Of a DNA stretch of 64,000 bases, positions 16,651 to 25,228 are shown piece by piece. The notes below the pieces were generated by a model. It searched no databases. It saw nothing but the letters and a program-made list of their open reading frames with translations, and was not told where the DNA came from. The stretch's first letter is position 1, and every line of letters begins with the position of its first letter. The stretch covers positions 2,656,001 to 2,720,000 of the forward strand of contig NZ_CP017477.1 of NCBI RefSeq assembly GCF_001761365.1. Direction: 5' to 3'. Source of the DNA: Polaribacter vadi. Its GTDB lineage: Bacteria; Bacteroidota; Bacteroidia; Flavobacteriales; Flavobacteriaceae. Position numbers and translations under genes: made by a program.

Positions 16651-18414
16651 TTATAACTGTTTATCTAATTCAACGATTACTTGTTTTGCTCTCTCAAATT
16701 CTTGCTTCATTTCAGTATCTGTTACAGGCGTATATCGTGCAAAATCGGAAGCTTTTAATACATCTATAAATTGCTTGATAGAGGTTTCATTAACATTTCT
16801 TTTCTCTAGAATTTTAGCAATATTTTCTTTACTGATATCAACAATTTCTATATTTAATTTTGCTTTTAAATAATTATGTAAAGCACGCTCTAAAGATTCG
16901 TAAAAAGCTTCTTTTTTACCCAATTGCTTTTGTGCTTCAGATAAATATTTTTTAGCTAATCTTTCAGCTTTTCTCAACTTAAGCCCCACAAGATCACTAT
17001 TACGTTTCTCATTGTTTTTGGCAATGATAATTCCTATAGGTATAATAGCTAAAGGAAGTAATAATAAAATATAGAATAGGTACGATTTGTAAAAATCGTT
17101 ATTTTCAGAGGTTGTAAAAGTGCTTTGAGTTTGTATATACCTAAAATTATTACCTGTTGTTACAACATTTTTCTTTTCAGCAGAATTAGCATTATTTGTT
17201 AATAATTCTTTACCCTCAGTAACATCTACATATAAATCTTCAGTATTTATAGTATTGTATTTTTTTGTATCAGGATTAAAATAAGAGAAAGATACATTTG
17301 GTATTTTATATTTACCTTTATATTGAGGAACAACTGTATAAGAATCTGTTACAGAACCACTCAAACCATCAGTTGTAATTCTTACATTTTCTTTTCTTTC
17401 TGGTTGATATTTTTCTAATTCAGCAGGTGTTTCTACAGTAGGCAATTCAAATAATTTTAAGTTTCCTTTTCCAGAAACCACTACTTTTATTTGAGAAGAT
17501 TCGTTTGCTTTTAAAATATCTTTACTTAAAGAAACATCAAAGTTAAATTGACCAACAGCTCCAGTAAAATTTTCTGGTTTTCCTTCAAAAGGAAGGCTTT
17601 CTGGACTAATTACTTTTTTTGGCGAAGAAAATTCTTTTCTTATATTTTTGGTAATTACGTTTCCAAAAAAATCTGCTCTTCCTGTTGGTACTCCAATTGT
17701 AATATCCATTTTCATTGGATCTAACGTAAGTCTACCCGTTTTTGTTGGAATCAACAATGCTTTTTGAAGCACGATATATCTATAATTTTCTCCATTGTAT
17801 TTTCCCATTTTAACAGGAAAACCATTTATTTTAATTTCTTGATTCCAAAAACCATTATATTGTGGAGCTTCAGTTACAGAAGTGTCATAAACGCTTATAT
17901 TTTCACTTACGTACAATCTATATTCTACATAAATACCTTCGCCAACATAAGGTTTAGATTTAGAAATTTCTGCTACTAAATGAATGTTTTGTTCTGCAAT
18001 ATAATTTGGATCATTAGGGTTTTCAGGAACATCAATAGCATCTAAAACAATAATTTTTATCATCTTAGAGTTTAATGTAGTTCCATTAATTTTAATACTT
18101 GCAGCATCAATAATCAATTCGCCTTTTCTTGTAGGTTGTAAAATATAAGTGTAAGATTGAGAAAAACTTACTTTTCCATTAATCCAAGATTGGCTAACAG
18201 ATTGGCTTGGGCCTTGAATAACTTTAAAGTCACTAAATTTTGGAGGTGTAAAATCGTCTGCACCTTGTTTATTTATAGAAAATTCTATTCGTAAACGCTG
18301 GTTTAAACCCAATTTATTTTTACTAACATTTACTTCTAATTCTGCTTGTTGTGCAAAAACAGAAAATGTAAGGAAGCTAAATATAAGAAACAAATAGCCC
18401 TTTCTAAATTCCAT
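16651..18414 (-). CDS. batD: BatD family protein
   Basis: 587 residues from ATG 18414, chosen because it opens a proper signal peptide (MEFRKGYLFLIF...FAQQ). The frame continues to an ATG at 18471 that lies in a hairpin-repeat-derived region. Large extracytoplasmic beta-rich domain (oxygen tolerance/BatD family), one membrane helix at about 430-450 (FYILLLLPLAIIPIGIII), and a cytoplasmic helical tail. Part of the moxR-bat operon associated with aerotolerance in Bacteroides and envelope stress elsewhere. Confidence 0.87.
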   Translation of the reverse strand: MEFRKGYLFLIFSFLTFSVFAQQAELEVNVSKNKLGLNQRLRIEFSINKQGADDFTPPKFSDFKVIQGPSQSVSQSWINGKVSFSQSYTYILQPTRKGELIIDAASIKINGTTLNSKMIKIIVLDAIDVPENPNDPNYIAEQNIHLVAEISKSKPYVGEGIYVEYRLYVSENISVYDTSVTEAPQYNGFWNQEIKINGFPVKMGKYNGENYRYIVLQKALLIPTKTGRLTLDPMKMDITIGVPTGRADFFGNVITKNIRKEFSSPKKVISPESLPFEGKPENFTGAVGQFNFDVSLSKDILKANESSQIKVVVSGKGNLKLFELPTVETPAELEKYQPERKENVRITTDGLSGSVTDSYTVVPQYKGKYKIPNVSFSYFNPDTKKYNTINTEDLYVDVTEGKELLTNNANSAEKKNVVTTGNNFRYIQTQSTFTTSENNDFYKSYLFYILLLLPLAIIPIGIIIAKNNEKRNSDLVGLKLRKAERLAKKYLSEAQKQLGKKEAFYESLERALHNYLKAKLNIEIVDISKENIAKILEKRNVNETSIKQFIDVLKASDFARYTPVTDTEMKQEFERAKQVIVELDKQL

Positions 18415-18574
18415 ATTTGGAAAGAAAGTAACCTTTAATGCTGACTTTGTGAAATAATCTTTTAAATCCATAATAATCCTTTCTGACTCTCCTAAAGGAA
18501 AGAAATATTTGATCTATTTTTTATTGAGAAAAAGTGGTGCTTACTTCTTTTAGGGAAAGTTTGAAGATAGATTC

Positions 18575-19399
18575 TTACCAATCTTTTTCCTGTTTTACTT
18601 TTTTACCTTTTGCTTTTTGAGCATTCATTTTCTTTTGTGTCTTTTTTTCCTCGTTATTTAAGCTTTCTAACAACTGCTTAATTTGTTCAGGAGACATTTT
18701 TCCTTGTTGCTGTTTAGGCTTTTGATCTTTATCATCCTTTTTAGGATCGTCTTTCTGATCTTTATTTTTATCCTTTTCGTCTTTTCCGTCTTTATCTTTA
18801 TCGTCTTTTCCATCATCTTTCTTATCCTTTTCATCATCTCCCTCTTTTTTGTCTTTGTCCTTATCTTTATCGTCTTTGTCTTTTTTATCCTTGTCTTTAT
18901 TGTCCTTGTTATCTTTGTCGTCTTTATTATCTTGATTTTCTTTATCAAGCATTTTTTGAGCAACTGCTAAATTATAACGAGTTTCATCATCATTAGGATT
19001 GTTTCTTAAAGAATTTTTATAAGCATTTACAGCACCTTGATAGTTTTTAGTTTCCATCATTGTGTTGCCAAGATTATGGTAAGCTTCTGCTTTTGAAAAC
19101 TTATCTTCTGCTGTTTTTGCTGATAATTCGTATTGAGGAACAGCTTCTTTAAAATTTTTATTTTGATACATTGCGTTTCCTAAATTATAACTTGCTTTGT
19201 CATAATTAGCATTATTTCCTAACGCTTTTTTATAGGCTACAGAAGCATCTGTAAATTGATTTTGGCTGTACAATTTATTACCTTCTCTAACCATTTTTCT
19301 AGCTTTACGTTGTAAAGCAGTTGAATCTTTTTGTGCAATAATTTTATTTGATGAAAAGATCATTAAGAACACAATAAGTATATTTAAGTATGTTTTCAT
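18575..19399 (-). CDS. batC: BatC: TPR protein with Lys/Asp low-complexity tail
   Basis: 274 residues: signal peptide (1-22), about three TPR units at residues 35-145 (AEAYHNLGNTMMETKNYQGAV), then a long stretch of about 85 residues made almost only of K, D, N, E and Q (about 150-235), then MSPEQIKQLLESLNNEEKKTQKKM, a motif typical of BatC C-termini. The low-complexity DNA (about 18700-18930) is prone to slippage and gives long open shadows in other frames. It sits 5 bp after batB. Confidence 0.88.
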   Translation of the reverse strand: MKTYLNILIVFLMIFSSNKIIAQKDSTALQRKARKMVREGNKLYSQNQFTDASVAYKKALGNNANYDKASYNLGNAMYQNKNFKEAVPQYELSAKTAEDKFSKAEAYHNLGNTMMETKNYQGAVNAYKNSLRNNPNDDETRYNLAVAQKMLDKENQDNKDDKDNKDNKDKDKKDKDDKDKDKDKKEGDDEKDKKDDGKDDKDKDGKDEKDKNKDQKDDPKKDDKDQKPKQQQGKMSPEQIKQLLESLNNEEKKTQKKMNAQKAKGKKVKQEKDW

Positions 19400-19404
19400 G
19401 TTTA

Positions 19405-20451
19405 TTATTTTTTCGTTTTTTCTTCGTTAAATAAATCTACTTTTCTCACCCATTTTGTTTTTTTATCAAACAAGAAAATATCAAAAAGTAAAAATATAAT
19501 ACCTATTCCTAAAAACCATTGAAACTGATCTTTATAATCTGAAAATTGTTTGGTTTCAAATTCATTTTTTTCTGCATTTGCAATAATGTCTGCCATTATT
19601 TTTACAGGGTTTTCAGTAACATTACCATCTATATAATTACCTTTTGCAACGTCTGCAATTTCCTGTAAAACTTCAGGCATTCTTTTGGTAATTACAGTTT
19701 CTCCTTGGTTATCTTTTTTGTAACCAATCATATCGTTATTTAAATACATTGGGATTGGGCCACCTCTTTCTGTACCAACTCCAATAGTAAATATCTTTAC
19801 ACCCTCATTATTCAAATTCTGTGCCACTTGTTTTGTTTCTTCTTGATGATCTTCACCATCAGAAATAATAATTAAAAACCTGTTGGTTTGATCATCATTA
19901 TTGTAATACGTTTTTGCAAGTTCTAAAGCTTCATTTATAGCTGTTCCTTGGCTAGAAACCATATCTGGATTTGCATTTTGCAAAAACATATTGGCAGCTG
20001 CATGATCTGTAGTGATTGGTAAAAGTGGATATGCATTACCAGCGTAAATTATAATTCCAATTCTATCTGAACCTAATTGATCTATAATTTTTGAAATGAT
20101 TTGTTTCGCTTTTTCTAGTCTGTTAGGAGCAATATCTTCTGCTAGCATACTTTTAGAAACATCTAAAGCAAACACAATATCTACACCTTCTCTTTTTACG
20201 GTTTGTAATTTTGAACCCATTTTTGGATTTACCAAAGAAATTACTAAAAAAGCAATTCCTAAGAGTAACATCAACAGCTTTAAACTCGATTTAAAGGTTG
20301 ATGAATTTGGAGCTAATTTTTCTAATAATTCTGGATTAGAAAATTTACGTTGTGTTCTTTTTTTCCACCATAAAACCAATAGAAAAACAACAATCATTAC
20401 AGGAATGATTGCTAATAAATAAAAATAAATTGGTTCTTCTAAACGATACAT
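19405..20451 (-). CDS. batB: BatB: von Willebrand factor A membrane protein
   Basis: 348 residues: two N-terminal helices (about 9-28 and 57-74), VWA domain with the MIDAS motif DVSKS at 97-101 and the later ISDGEDH, and a C-terminal helix (WFLGIGIIFLLFDIFLF). Paralogue of BatA encoded upstream; the two are separated by the four-helix-bundle cassette. Presumed metal-dependent protein-binding partner of BatA in the inner membrane. Confidence 0.92.
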   Translation of the reverse strand: MYRLEEPIYFYLLAIIPVMIVVFLLVLWWKKRTQRKFSNPELLEKLAPNSSTFKSSLKLLMLLLGIAFLVISLVNPKMGSKLQTVKREGVDIVFALDVSKSMLAEDIAPNRLEKAKQIISKIIDQLGSDRIGIIIYAGNAYPLLPITTDHAAANMFLQNANPDMVSSQGTAINEALELAKTYYNNDDQTNRFLIIISDGEDHQEETKQVAQNLNNEGVKIFTIGVGTERGGPIPMYLNNDMIGYKKDNQGETVITKRMPEVLQEIADVAKGNYIDGNVTENPVKIMADIIANAEKNEFETKQFSDYKDQFQWFLGIGIIFLLFDIFLFDKKTKWVRKVDLFNEEKTKK

Positions 20452-20460
20452 TGTGAAAAG

Positions 20461-20530
20461 GTATAATTGTGTAATTGTTTAACTGTTTAATTGTTCTTTA
20501 ACTGGGTAATTGTTGTTTAACTGTTTAATT
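20461..20530. repeat. Simple repeat of TTTAACTGTTTAATTG type, left flank of the IVP cassette
   Basis: Degenerate tandem units (TAATTGTTTAACTGTTTAAT) that are the inverse of those at 20885-20921. The repeat also supplies the last six codons and stop of the four-helix-bundle gene. Confidence 0.75.
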
Positions 20531-20879
20531 GTGATTTTCTTAAAGCATTTAACATATTTGATATTTTATAAATTCTTTTTCTTAATTCTAAATAAATTTC
20601 ATCATTTATAAATTGAAGCTTATTACATAGAATTATATGATTTAAAACTTCCATTGTAGAGCTAAATGCAATTGTTGAAAAATGTGCTTTATCTTTATTT
20701 GTAATTCTTGATGTGCCTTCTGCAATATTTGCAGAAATTGAATTTGACGCTCTTTTTAACTGACTTGTAACTCCAAACTTTTCATCCGAAGGAAAACTTT
20801 TTGTTAAATTATATATTTCTACAGAAAAGTCAATTGCTTCCTGCCAAACTTTTAATTTTTCGAATGAAAATACGTACAT
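20517..20879 (-). CDS. Four-helix-bundle protein (IVP / S23 family)
   Basis: 120 residues: FEKLKVWQEAIDFSVEIYNLT, SQLKRASNSISANIAEG and the helix KRIYKISNMLNALRK match the family first found encoded in 23S rRNA intervening sequences and later as free-standing genes. No rRNA is present here. The C-terminus (SQLNS) is encoded by the flanking simple repeat. The gene lies between batA and batB, normally neighbours, so it looks like an inserted cassette. Its function is unknown. Confidence 0.9.
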   Translation of the reverse strand: MYVFSFEKLKVWQEAIDFSVEIYNLTKSFPSDEKFGVTSQLKRASNSISANIAEGTSRITNKDKAHFSTIAFSSTMEVLNHIILCNKLQFINDEIYLELRKRIYKISNMLNALRKSQLNS

Positions 20880-20884
20880 ACTTT

Positions 20885-20921
20885 TTCAATTACACAGTTA
20901 AACAATTCAACAATTACACAT
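20885..20921. repeat. Inverted counterpart of the simple repeat, right flank of the IVP cassette
   Basis: CAATTACACAGTTAAACAAT-type units, the reverse complement of the left flank at 20461-20530. Together they bracket the four-helix-bundle gene as imperfect inverted repeats. Confidence 0.75.
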
Positions 20922-20925
20922 GATT

Positions 20926-21936
20926 TTATATAAAACTTTTAAATAACGTATTTCTCAACAAGAATTCTAATAGTAAAAAACCAAGTGCTAAAAAGACTAA
21001 ATCTCTATACATTTCTTGATAATTATAATATTTAAATTCTTCTATTTTTGTTTTTTCAAGTTTATCTATCTCATCATAAATTTCTTTTAAAGTTTCATTA
21101 TCTGTTGCTCTAAAATACTTTCCATTGGTTTCTTTTGCAATGTCTTTTAACAAGGCTTCATCTATTTCTACTTGTTGTTTTCTAAAATTTAAAAGTCCAG
21201 TTCTTGGATCTTTACTCCAAGGGAAATCTGCCATTCCATTTGTGCCAATTCCTATTGTATAAACCTTTATACCTAATTCTTTTGCCAATTCTGTAGCAGT
21301 TCTTGGGTCTATATTTCCTGAATTATTTACACCATCAGTTAATAAAATAATTACTTTACTTTTTGCTTTGCTTTCTTTTAACCTGTTTACACCAGAACCT
21401 AAACCCATTCCAATGGCAGTTCCACCATCTAATTGGCCCCATTGCAAACTAGAAATGGTACGTTTTACGATTCCTTTATCGCTTGTAATAGGCGTTTGTG
21501 TAAAACTTTCTCCTGCATAAACCACAATACCTATTCTGTCATTTGGTCTTCTATCAACAAAATCTACTGCAACTTTCTTTAAAGCTTCTAATCTATTTGG
21601 TTTTAAATCCCTAGCCAACATACTTGCAGAAACATCAATGGCCATAACAATATCTATACCTTTGTTAGATTTTGTTTTTTTACTAACAGATACATTTCTT
21701 GGTCTTGCTAAAGCAATAATAATAGCTGCCAAAGCCAATAATCTTAAAAGCCCTAAAATTGGTTTTAATTTTGATATAATAGACGACTTTGTTTTAAAAC
21801 CTTTAATGCTTGGTACTGTTAAAACAGCAGCATCTTTTTTACGGACAAAGAAATACCAAACAGCTAATAAAGGAATTAATATCAGCAGCCATAAAAACTC
21901 AGGATTTAGAAATTCAAAATTACTCCAGTTCTTCAT
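20926..21936 (-). CDS. batA: BatA: von Willebrand factor A membrane protein
   Basis: 336 residues: membrane helix at about 13-31, BatA-type N-terminal region with a second helix near 63-79 (LRLLALAAIIIALARPR), VWA domain with MIDAS DVSAS at 101-105 and the LTDGVNNSG segment, and a C-terminal helix. Start ATG 21936 overlaps the end of the upstream gene by 17 nt, so the two are translationally coupled. Acts with BatB and the MoxR ATPase in an inner-membrane complex in the known systems. Confidence 0.93.
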   Translation of the reverse strand: MKNWSNFEFLNPEFLWLLILIPLLAVWYFFVRKKDAAVLTVPSIKGFKTKSSIISKLKPILGLLRLLALAAIIIALARPRNVSVSKKTKSNKGIDIVMAIDVSASMLARDLKPNRLEALKKVAVDFVDRRPNDRIGIVVYAGESFTQTPITSDKGIVKRTISSLQWGQLDGGTAIGMGLGSGVNRLKESKAKSKVIILLTDGVNNSGNIDPRTATELAKELGIKVYTIGIGTNGMADFPWSKDPRTGLLNFRKQQVEIDEALLKDIAKETNGKYFRATDNETLKEIYDEIDKLEKTKIEEFKYYNYQEMYRDLVFLALGFLLLEFLLRNTLFKSFI

Positions 21937-22918
21937 CTTTGCTAATTGGTTTTGGTTTCAAATTATGAACTACTTCTTCAGCGTCTTTTCTATCTTCCTC
22001 TATTTCTGGAGCTAATGGTTTCGATTTTGCAAATTTTACTAAATCTGCTTCTTGTAATAAAGCTTTTAATTTTCTAAGGGTTTCTTTATTTGTATTAATC
22101 GTGTTTGCATCATGGAAATCATTCAAAGTTTCAATAATTTCATCCGTAGTTTTTTCTAAAGCAGGTACTTTTAATTCACGCTCTATATAACCACGAATTA
22201 TTTCTGTCAACTCAATATAGTACTCTTTAACTTTATTATTTTGCCATAATAATTTATCGTCTAATTCGCCTAATTTATGCATTGCTTCCTCATAAGGAGG
22301 TAATGCAATGTAAGTAGGTTCATCTTCTTCAAGTTTTCTTTTTCTGATTACAAACCAATAAATCCAGAAACCAATAATTAATAAAGCTGCTATTAATAAA
22401 TAGATGTACATTTTAAAATCATCAAACGTATATGGTTCTTTTTTGATAGATTTTATTGGGAATTTTTTAATTTTTGTAGTGTCTATTGCAACTGTAGCAA
22501 CGTTTATTAACAAAGAATCTGTTAAATATGCCTGGTTTTTTACGAATACTTGTTGTTGAGGAATATAAAACGCACCGCTATCAAAACCCGTTAAAATATA
22601 CTTCTGAATAAGCATATTATTTAAAGTATCTATTTTAGCAGAATCTATAACTTCTAAGCCTTTTAACTCAAGTTTTGGCAGAATTACATTATCGGTTTCA
22701 TTTACAGAAATTCTATATGTAAACTGTTCCCCAATTCTAATTCTAGAAGTTTCAACTTGCGACTTTACTACCGAATTTTGAGCAAAAGTGACAAAACCAC
22801 AAAAAAGAAAAAGAAAAAAACCTATCTCTCTCTCTCTCTTTCCAAAAGAGAGAGAGCACTTGGCTTGTGTGTATTTTTCACTTGACTGAAAACCTTTATA
22901 TATATTACTTTTTTTCAA
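21920..22918 (-). CDS. Bat-operon membrane protein with extracytoplasmic beta domain
   Basis: About 330 residues: a hydrophobic signal-like stretch (GFFLFLFCGFVTFAQ, residues 33-47), a BatD-like beta domain (VETSRIRIGEQFTYRISV), one membrane helix near 170-190 (IYLLIAALLIIGFWIYWF), and a cytoplasmic helical tail (PPYEEAMHKLGELDDKLLW) similar to that of BatD. No ATG precedes the signal sequence in frame; the only usable upstream start is TTG at 22918, and the codons between encode a hairpin repeat (22830-22856). The true start is unresolved. Ends inside the batA start. Confidence 0.8.
   Translation of the reverse strand: MKKSNIYKGFQSSEKYTQAKCSLSFGKREREIGFFLFLFCGFVTFAQNSVVKSQVETSRIRIGEQFTYRISVNETDNVILPKLELKGLEVIDSAKIDTLNNMLIQKYILTGFDSGAFYIPQQQVFVKNQAYLTDSLLINVATVAIDTTKIKKFPIKSIKKEPYTFDDFKMYIYLLIAALLIIGFWIYWFVIRKRKLEEDEPTYIALPPYEEAMHKLGELDDKLLWQNNKVKEYYIELTEIIRGYIERELKVPALEKTTDEIIETLNDFHDANTINTNKETLRKLKALLQEADLVKFAKSKPLAPEIEEDRKDAEEVVHNLKPKPISKDEELE
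22830..22856. repeat. CT/GA hairpin repeat inside the 5' end of the bat-operon gene
   Basis: 12-bp perfect arms CTCTCTCTCTTT/AAAGAGAGAGAG around CCA. It belongs to the same loose family as the hairpins at 22976-22990 and near 18480-18495 (CTCTCC...GGAAAG). Here it would be translated as SLSFGKRERE. Confidence 0.7.
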
Positions 22919-22975
22919 CTTTTTAAATTCTCTTTTTTCTCTGTTATATTCGAAACATCTACCTTTTGAGTGTTT

Positions 22976-22990
22976 CTTCCCTTTGGGAAG
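22976..22990. repeat. CTTCCC-TTT-GGGAAG hairpin repeat in the DUF58-bat gap
   Basis: Perfect 6-bp arms, loop TTT, followed by ATTAAGATGGGCTTTTTT. Intergenic repeat of a type seen between flavobacterial operon genes; could also attenuate transcription inside the operon. Confidence 0.55.
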
Positions 22991-23008
22991 ATTAAGATGG
23001 GCTTTTTT

Positions 23009-23878
23009 CTATTTCCCTTTGTATTTAAAATAACCTAATAATTTTTTAACGTAACTCTCGTCAACTCTTGTATTAATAGTACCTGCACCACTTCTTTTAA
23101 ATGTATTTAGGTAATAATCAGTAAGTCTTAATGCGTTTGCTTTGTAACTGTTTCTTGTTGATTTTGATGATGTATTTACATACTGAATTGCGCCAGTTTC
23201 TGCATCTAACATTGGCACCATTCCTAAATTAGGAATTTCCTCATCATGTTTATCATAGACTCTTATTCCTGTTAAATCGTGTTTTTTACTGGCTATTTTT
23301 GCTGTTTTTTCATAATCATCATCCATAAAATCCGACAGCATAAAAACGATGGCTCTTTTTTTCATCACACTTGATAAAAATTTTAAAGCGACACTAATAT
23401 TTGTTTTTTTACTTTTTGGTTTAAACTCAATTAACTCTCTAATAATTCGTAACACATGACTTTTTCCTTTTTTTGGAGGAATAAAAAGTTCAATATCATC
23501 AGAAAAAAGAATCAAACCAACTTTATCGTTATTTTGAGTTGCAGAAAAAGCTAAAGTTGCAGCAATTTCTGTAACTGTATCTTTTTTAAATTGATTGATA
23601 GTTCCAAAAGATTCTGAACCAGAAACATCTACCATTAATAGCATTGTTAATTCGCGTTCTTCTTCAAAAACTTTAATATAAGGTTCGTTATAACGTGCAG
23701 TAACATTCCAATCAATTGCTCTTACATCATCTCCAAATTGATATTGGCGAACTTCAGAAAAAGTCATACCTCGTCCTTTAAAAGAGGAGTGGTATTCACC
23801 TCCAAAAATATCATTAGACAAGCGTTTTGTCTTAATTTCTATTTTACGAACTTTTTTTAGTATTTCTTTTGTATCCAT
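23009..23878 (-). CDS. DUF58 domain protein (VWA-like), moxR neighbour
   Basis: 289 residues, no signal peptide. Seen: GRGMTFSEVRQYQFGDDVRAIDWNVTAR, the hallmark of DUF58, and a VWA-like core with VDVSGSESFG. It follows moxR and precedes the bat genes. DUF58 proteins are thought to couple the MoxR ATPase to membrane VWA proteins; the mechanism is not established. Confidence 0.92.
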   Translation of the reverse strand: MDTKEILKKVRKIEIKTKRLSNDIFGGEYHSSFKGRGMTFSEVRQYQFGDDVRAIDWNVTARYNEPYIKVFEEERELTMLLMVDVSGSESFGTINQFKKDTVTEIAATLAFSATQNNDKVGLILFSDDIELFIPPKKGKSHVLRIIRELIEFKPKSKKTNISVALKFLSSVMKKRAIVFMLSDFMDDDYEKTAKIASKKHDLTGIRVYDKHDEEIPNLGMVPMLDAETGAIQYVNTSSKSTRNSYKANALRLTDYYLNTFKRSGAGTINTRVDESYVKKLLGYFKYKGK

Positions 23879-23883
23879 TTTTT

Positions 23884-23995
23884 CAGTAAGCAGTCTTCAC
23901 TCATCAGTTTGCAATCATCAGTATCATGTAAGCAGTTTAATAACAAGTTTAAGTAAGCTACTGCCTACTGCCACTGTTTTTACTGCCAACTTAAC
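23884..23995. repeat. CAGT-rich degenerate simple repeat in the moxR-DUF58 gap
   Basis: The gap is filled with loosely repeated AGCAGT, CATCAGT, CTGCCTACTGCC units on the plus strand. Similar DNA occurs at 6011-6050, 6463-6500 and 52898-52940. No gene or clear hairpin. Confidence 0.6.
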
Positions 23996-23996
23996 T

Positions 23997-24986
23997 TTAT
24001 GGTACTTCTACTTCATTAATAATTAAGTTGATAATCTCAACAGACGTTACATTTTCAGCTTCAGCTTCATAGGTAACACCAATTCTGTGACGTAAAACAT
24101 CAAAAACAACAGCTCTAACATCTTCTGGTATTACATAGCCTCTTCTTTTAATAAAAGCGTAACATTTTGCTGCTCTTGCAAGGTTGATACTTCCTCTTGG
24201 AGAAGCTCCAAAACTAATTAAATCTTTTAATTCTGGTAAATTATATTTCTCTGGATAACGAGTTGCAAAGATGATATCAAGAATATATTTCTCAATTTTT
24301 TCATCCATATAAACTTCGTTAGCAGCTTTTCTTGCTCTAATAATTTGCTCAACAGAAATTACAGGATTTACAGTAGCAAAACCGCCTGTTAAATTCTGAC
24401 GCATAATAATTTGCTCGTCTTGTAATTTTGGATAATCAATAACAACTTTCAGCATAAATCTATCTACCTGTGCTTCTGGTAAAGGATACGTTCCTTCTTG
24501 TTCTACAGGGTTTTGAGTTGCCATTACTAAAAATGGTTCATCTAATTTAAAAGTAGTATCACCAATAGTAATTTGGCGTTCTTGCATCGCTTCTAACAAA
24601 GCAGACTGTACTTTTGCAGGAGCTCTGTTAATCTCATCTGCTAAAACAAAATTTGCAAAAATTGGTCCCTTTTTAATAGCAAAGTCGTTTTCTTTCATGT
24701 TATAAATCATGGTTCCAACAACGTCTGCAGGTAATAAATCTGGCGTAAACTGTACTCTACTAAAAGAAGCATCTACAGCTTTAGCCAATGTATTAATAGC
24801 AAGTGTTTTTGCTAAACCAGGCACACCTTCTAGTAAAATGTGTCCATTACCAAGCAAGCCAATTAACAAACTTTCTATCATTTGTTTTTGCCCAACAATA
24901 ACTTTATTCATTTCTAGAGTAAGAATGTCTATAAAGGCACTTTCTCTTTCTATTTTTTCATTAATAGCTCTTACATCTACATCCAT
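23997..24986 (-). CDS. moxR: MoxR family AAA+ ATPase
   Basis: 329 residues: Walker A GVPGLAKT at 54-61, Walker B region FVLADEINRAPAK, sensor ATQNPVEQEGTYPLPEAQVDRFM and the C-terminal lid with SFGASPRGSINLARAAK. MoxR ATPases act as chaperone-like remodellers of complexes whose VWA partners are encoded next to them, as here. First gene of the operon; a TAGCTTTG -7 box lies at 25025-25032. Confidence 0.95.
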   Translation of the reverse strand: MDVDVRAINEKIERESAFIDILTLEMNKVIVGQKQMIESLLIGLLGNGHILLEGVPGLAKTLAINTLAKAVDASFSRVQFTPDLLPADVVGTMIYNMKENDFAIKKGPIFANFVLADEINRAPAKVQSALLEAMQERQITIGDTTFKLDEPFLVMATQNPVEQEGTYPLPEAQVDRFMLKVVIDYPKLQDEQIIMRQNLTGGFATVNPVISVEQIIRARKAANEVYMDEKIEKYILDIIFATRYPEKYNLPELKDLISFGASPRGSINLARAAKCYAFIKRRGYVIPEDVRAVVFDVLRHRIGVTYEAEAENVTSVEIINLIINEVEVP

Positions 24987-25024
24987 TATAATATTGTGTA
25001 TTAGGTGTTAATTTTAACGACAAA

Positions 25025-25032
25025 CAAAGCTA
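25025..25032 (-). promoter_or_regulatory. Bacteroidota -7 box (TAGCTTTG) upstream of the moxR-bat operon
   Basis: Minus-strand TAGCTTTG matches TAnnTTTG about 40 bp before the moxR ATG. No clear -33 TTG at the usual spacing. Confidence 0.5.
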
Positions 25033-25171
25033 CAATTTTAACAAAATTATTCTTGTTAAAAGAAGGTTAAAGATAGTTTTAGAATAAAAATAAAAAAATT
25101 ATGTTAATTTTGTTAATATATTATATAATCATTAAAAATATTAATAAAATTTTATATTAATATTAATTTTA

Positions 25172-25203
25172 TTTGTGTTTTAAAATTAAAATGCTAATAT
25201 TTG
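25172..25203 (+). promoter_or_regulatory. Candidate promoter of the TonB-dependent receptor
   Basis: TTTG at 25172-25175 and TAATATTTG at 25195-25203 are 19 bp apart in an extremely AT-rich intergenic region, close to the Bacteroidota -33/-7 pattern but with one extra base in the -7 box. Confidence 0.35.
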
Positions 25204-25228
25204 TGTATAACTGAAAATCCAATTTACT

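Noticed and set aside
18415-18471. Earlier ATG for batD
   Set aside because: The added residues come from a repeat-derived region and would disrupt the signal peptide.
18667-18970. Long open frames on both strands in the BatC K/D tract
   Set aside because: They are produced by the repetitive AAA/GAT codons and have improbable compositions.
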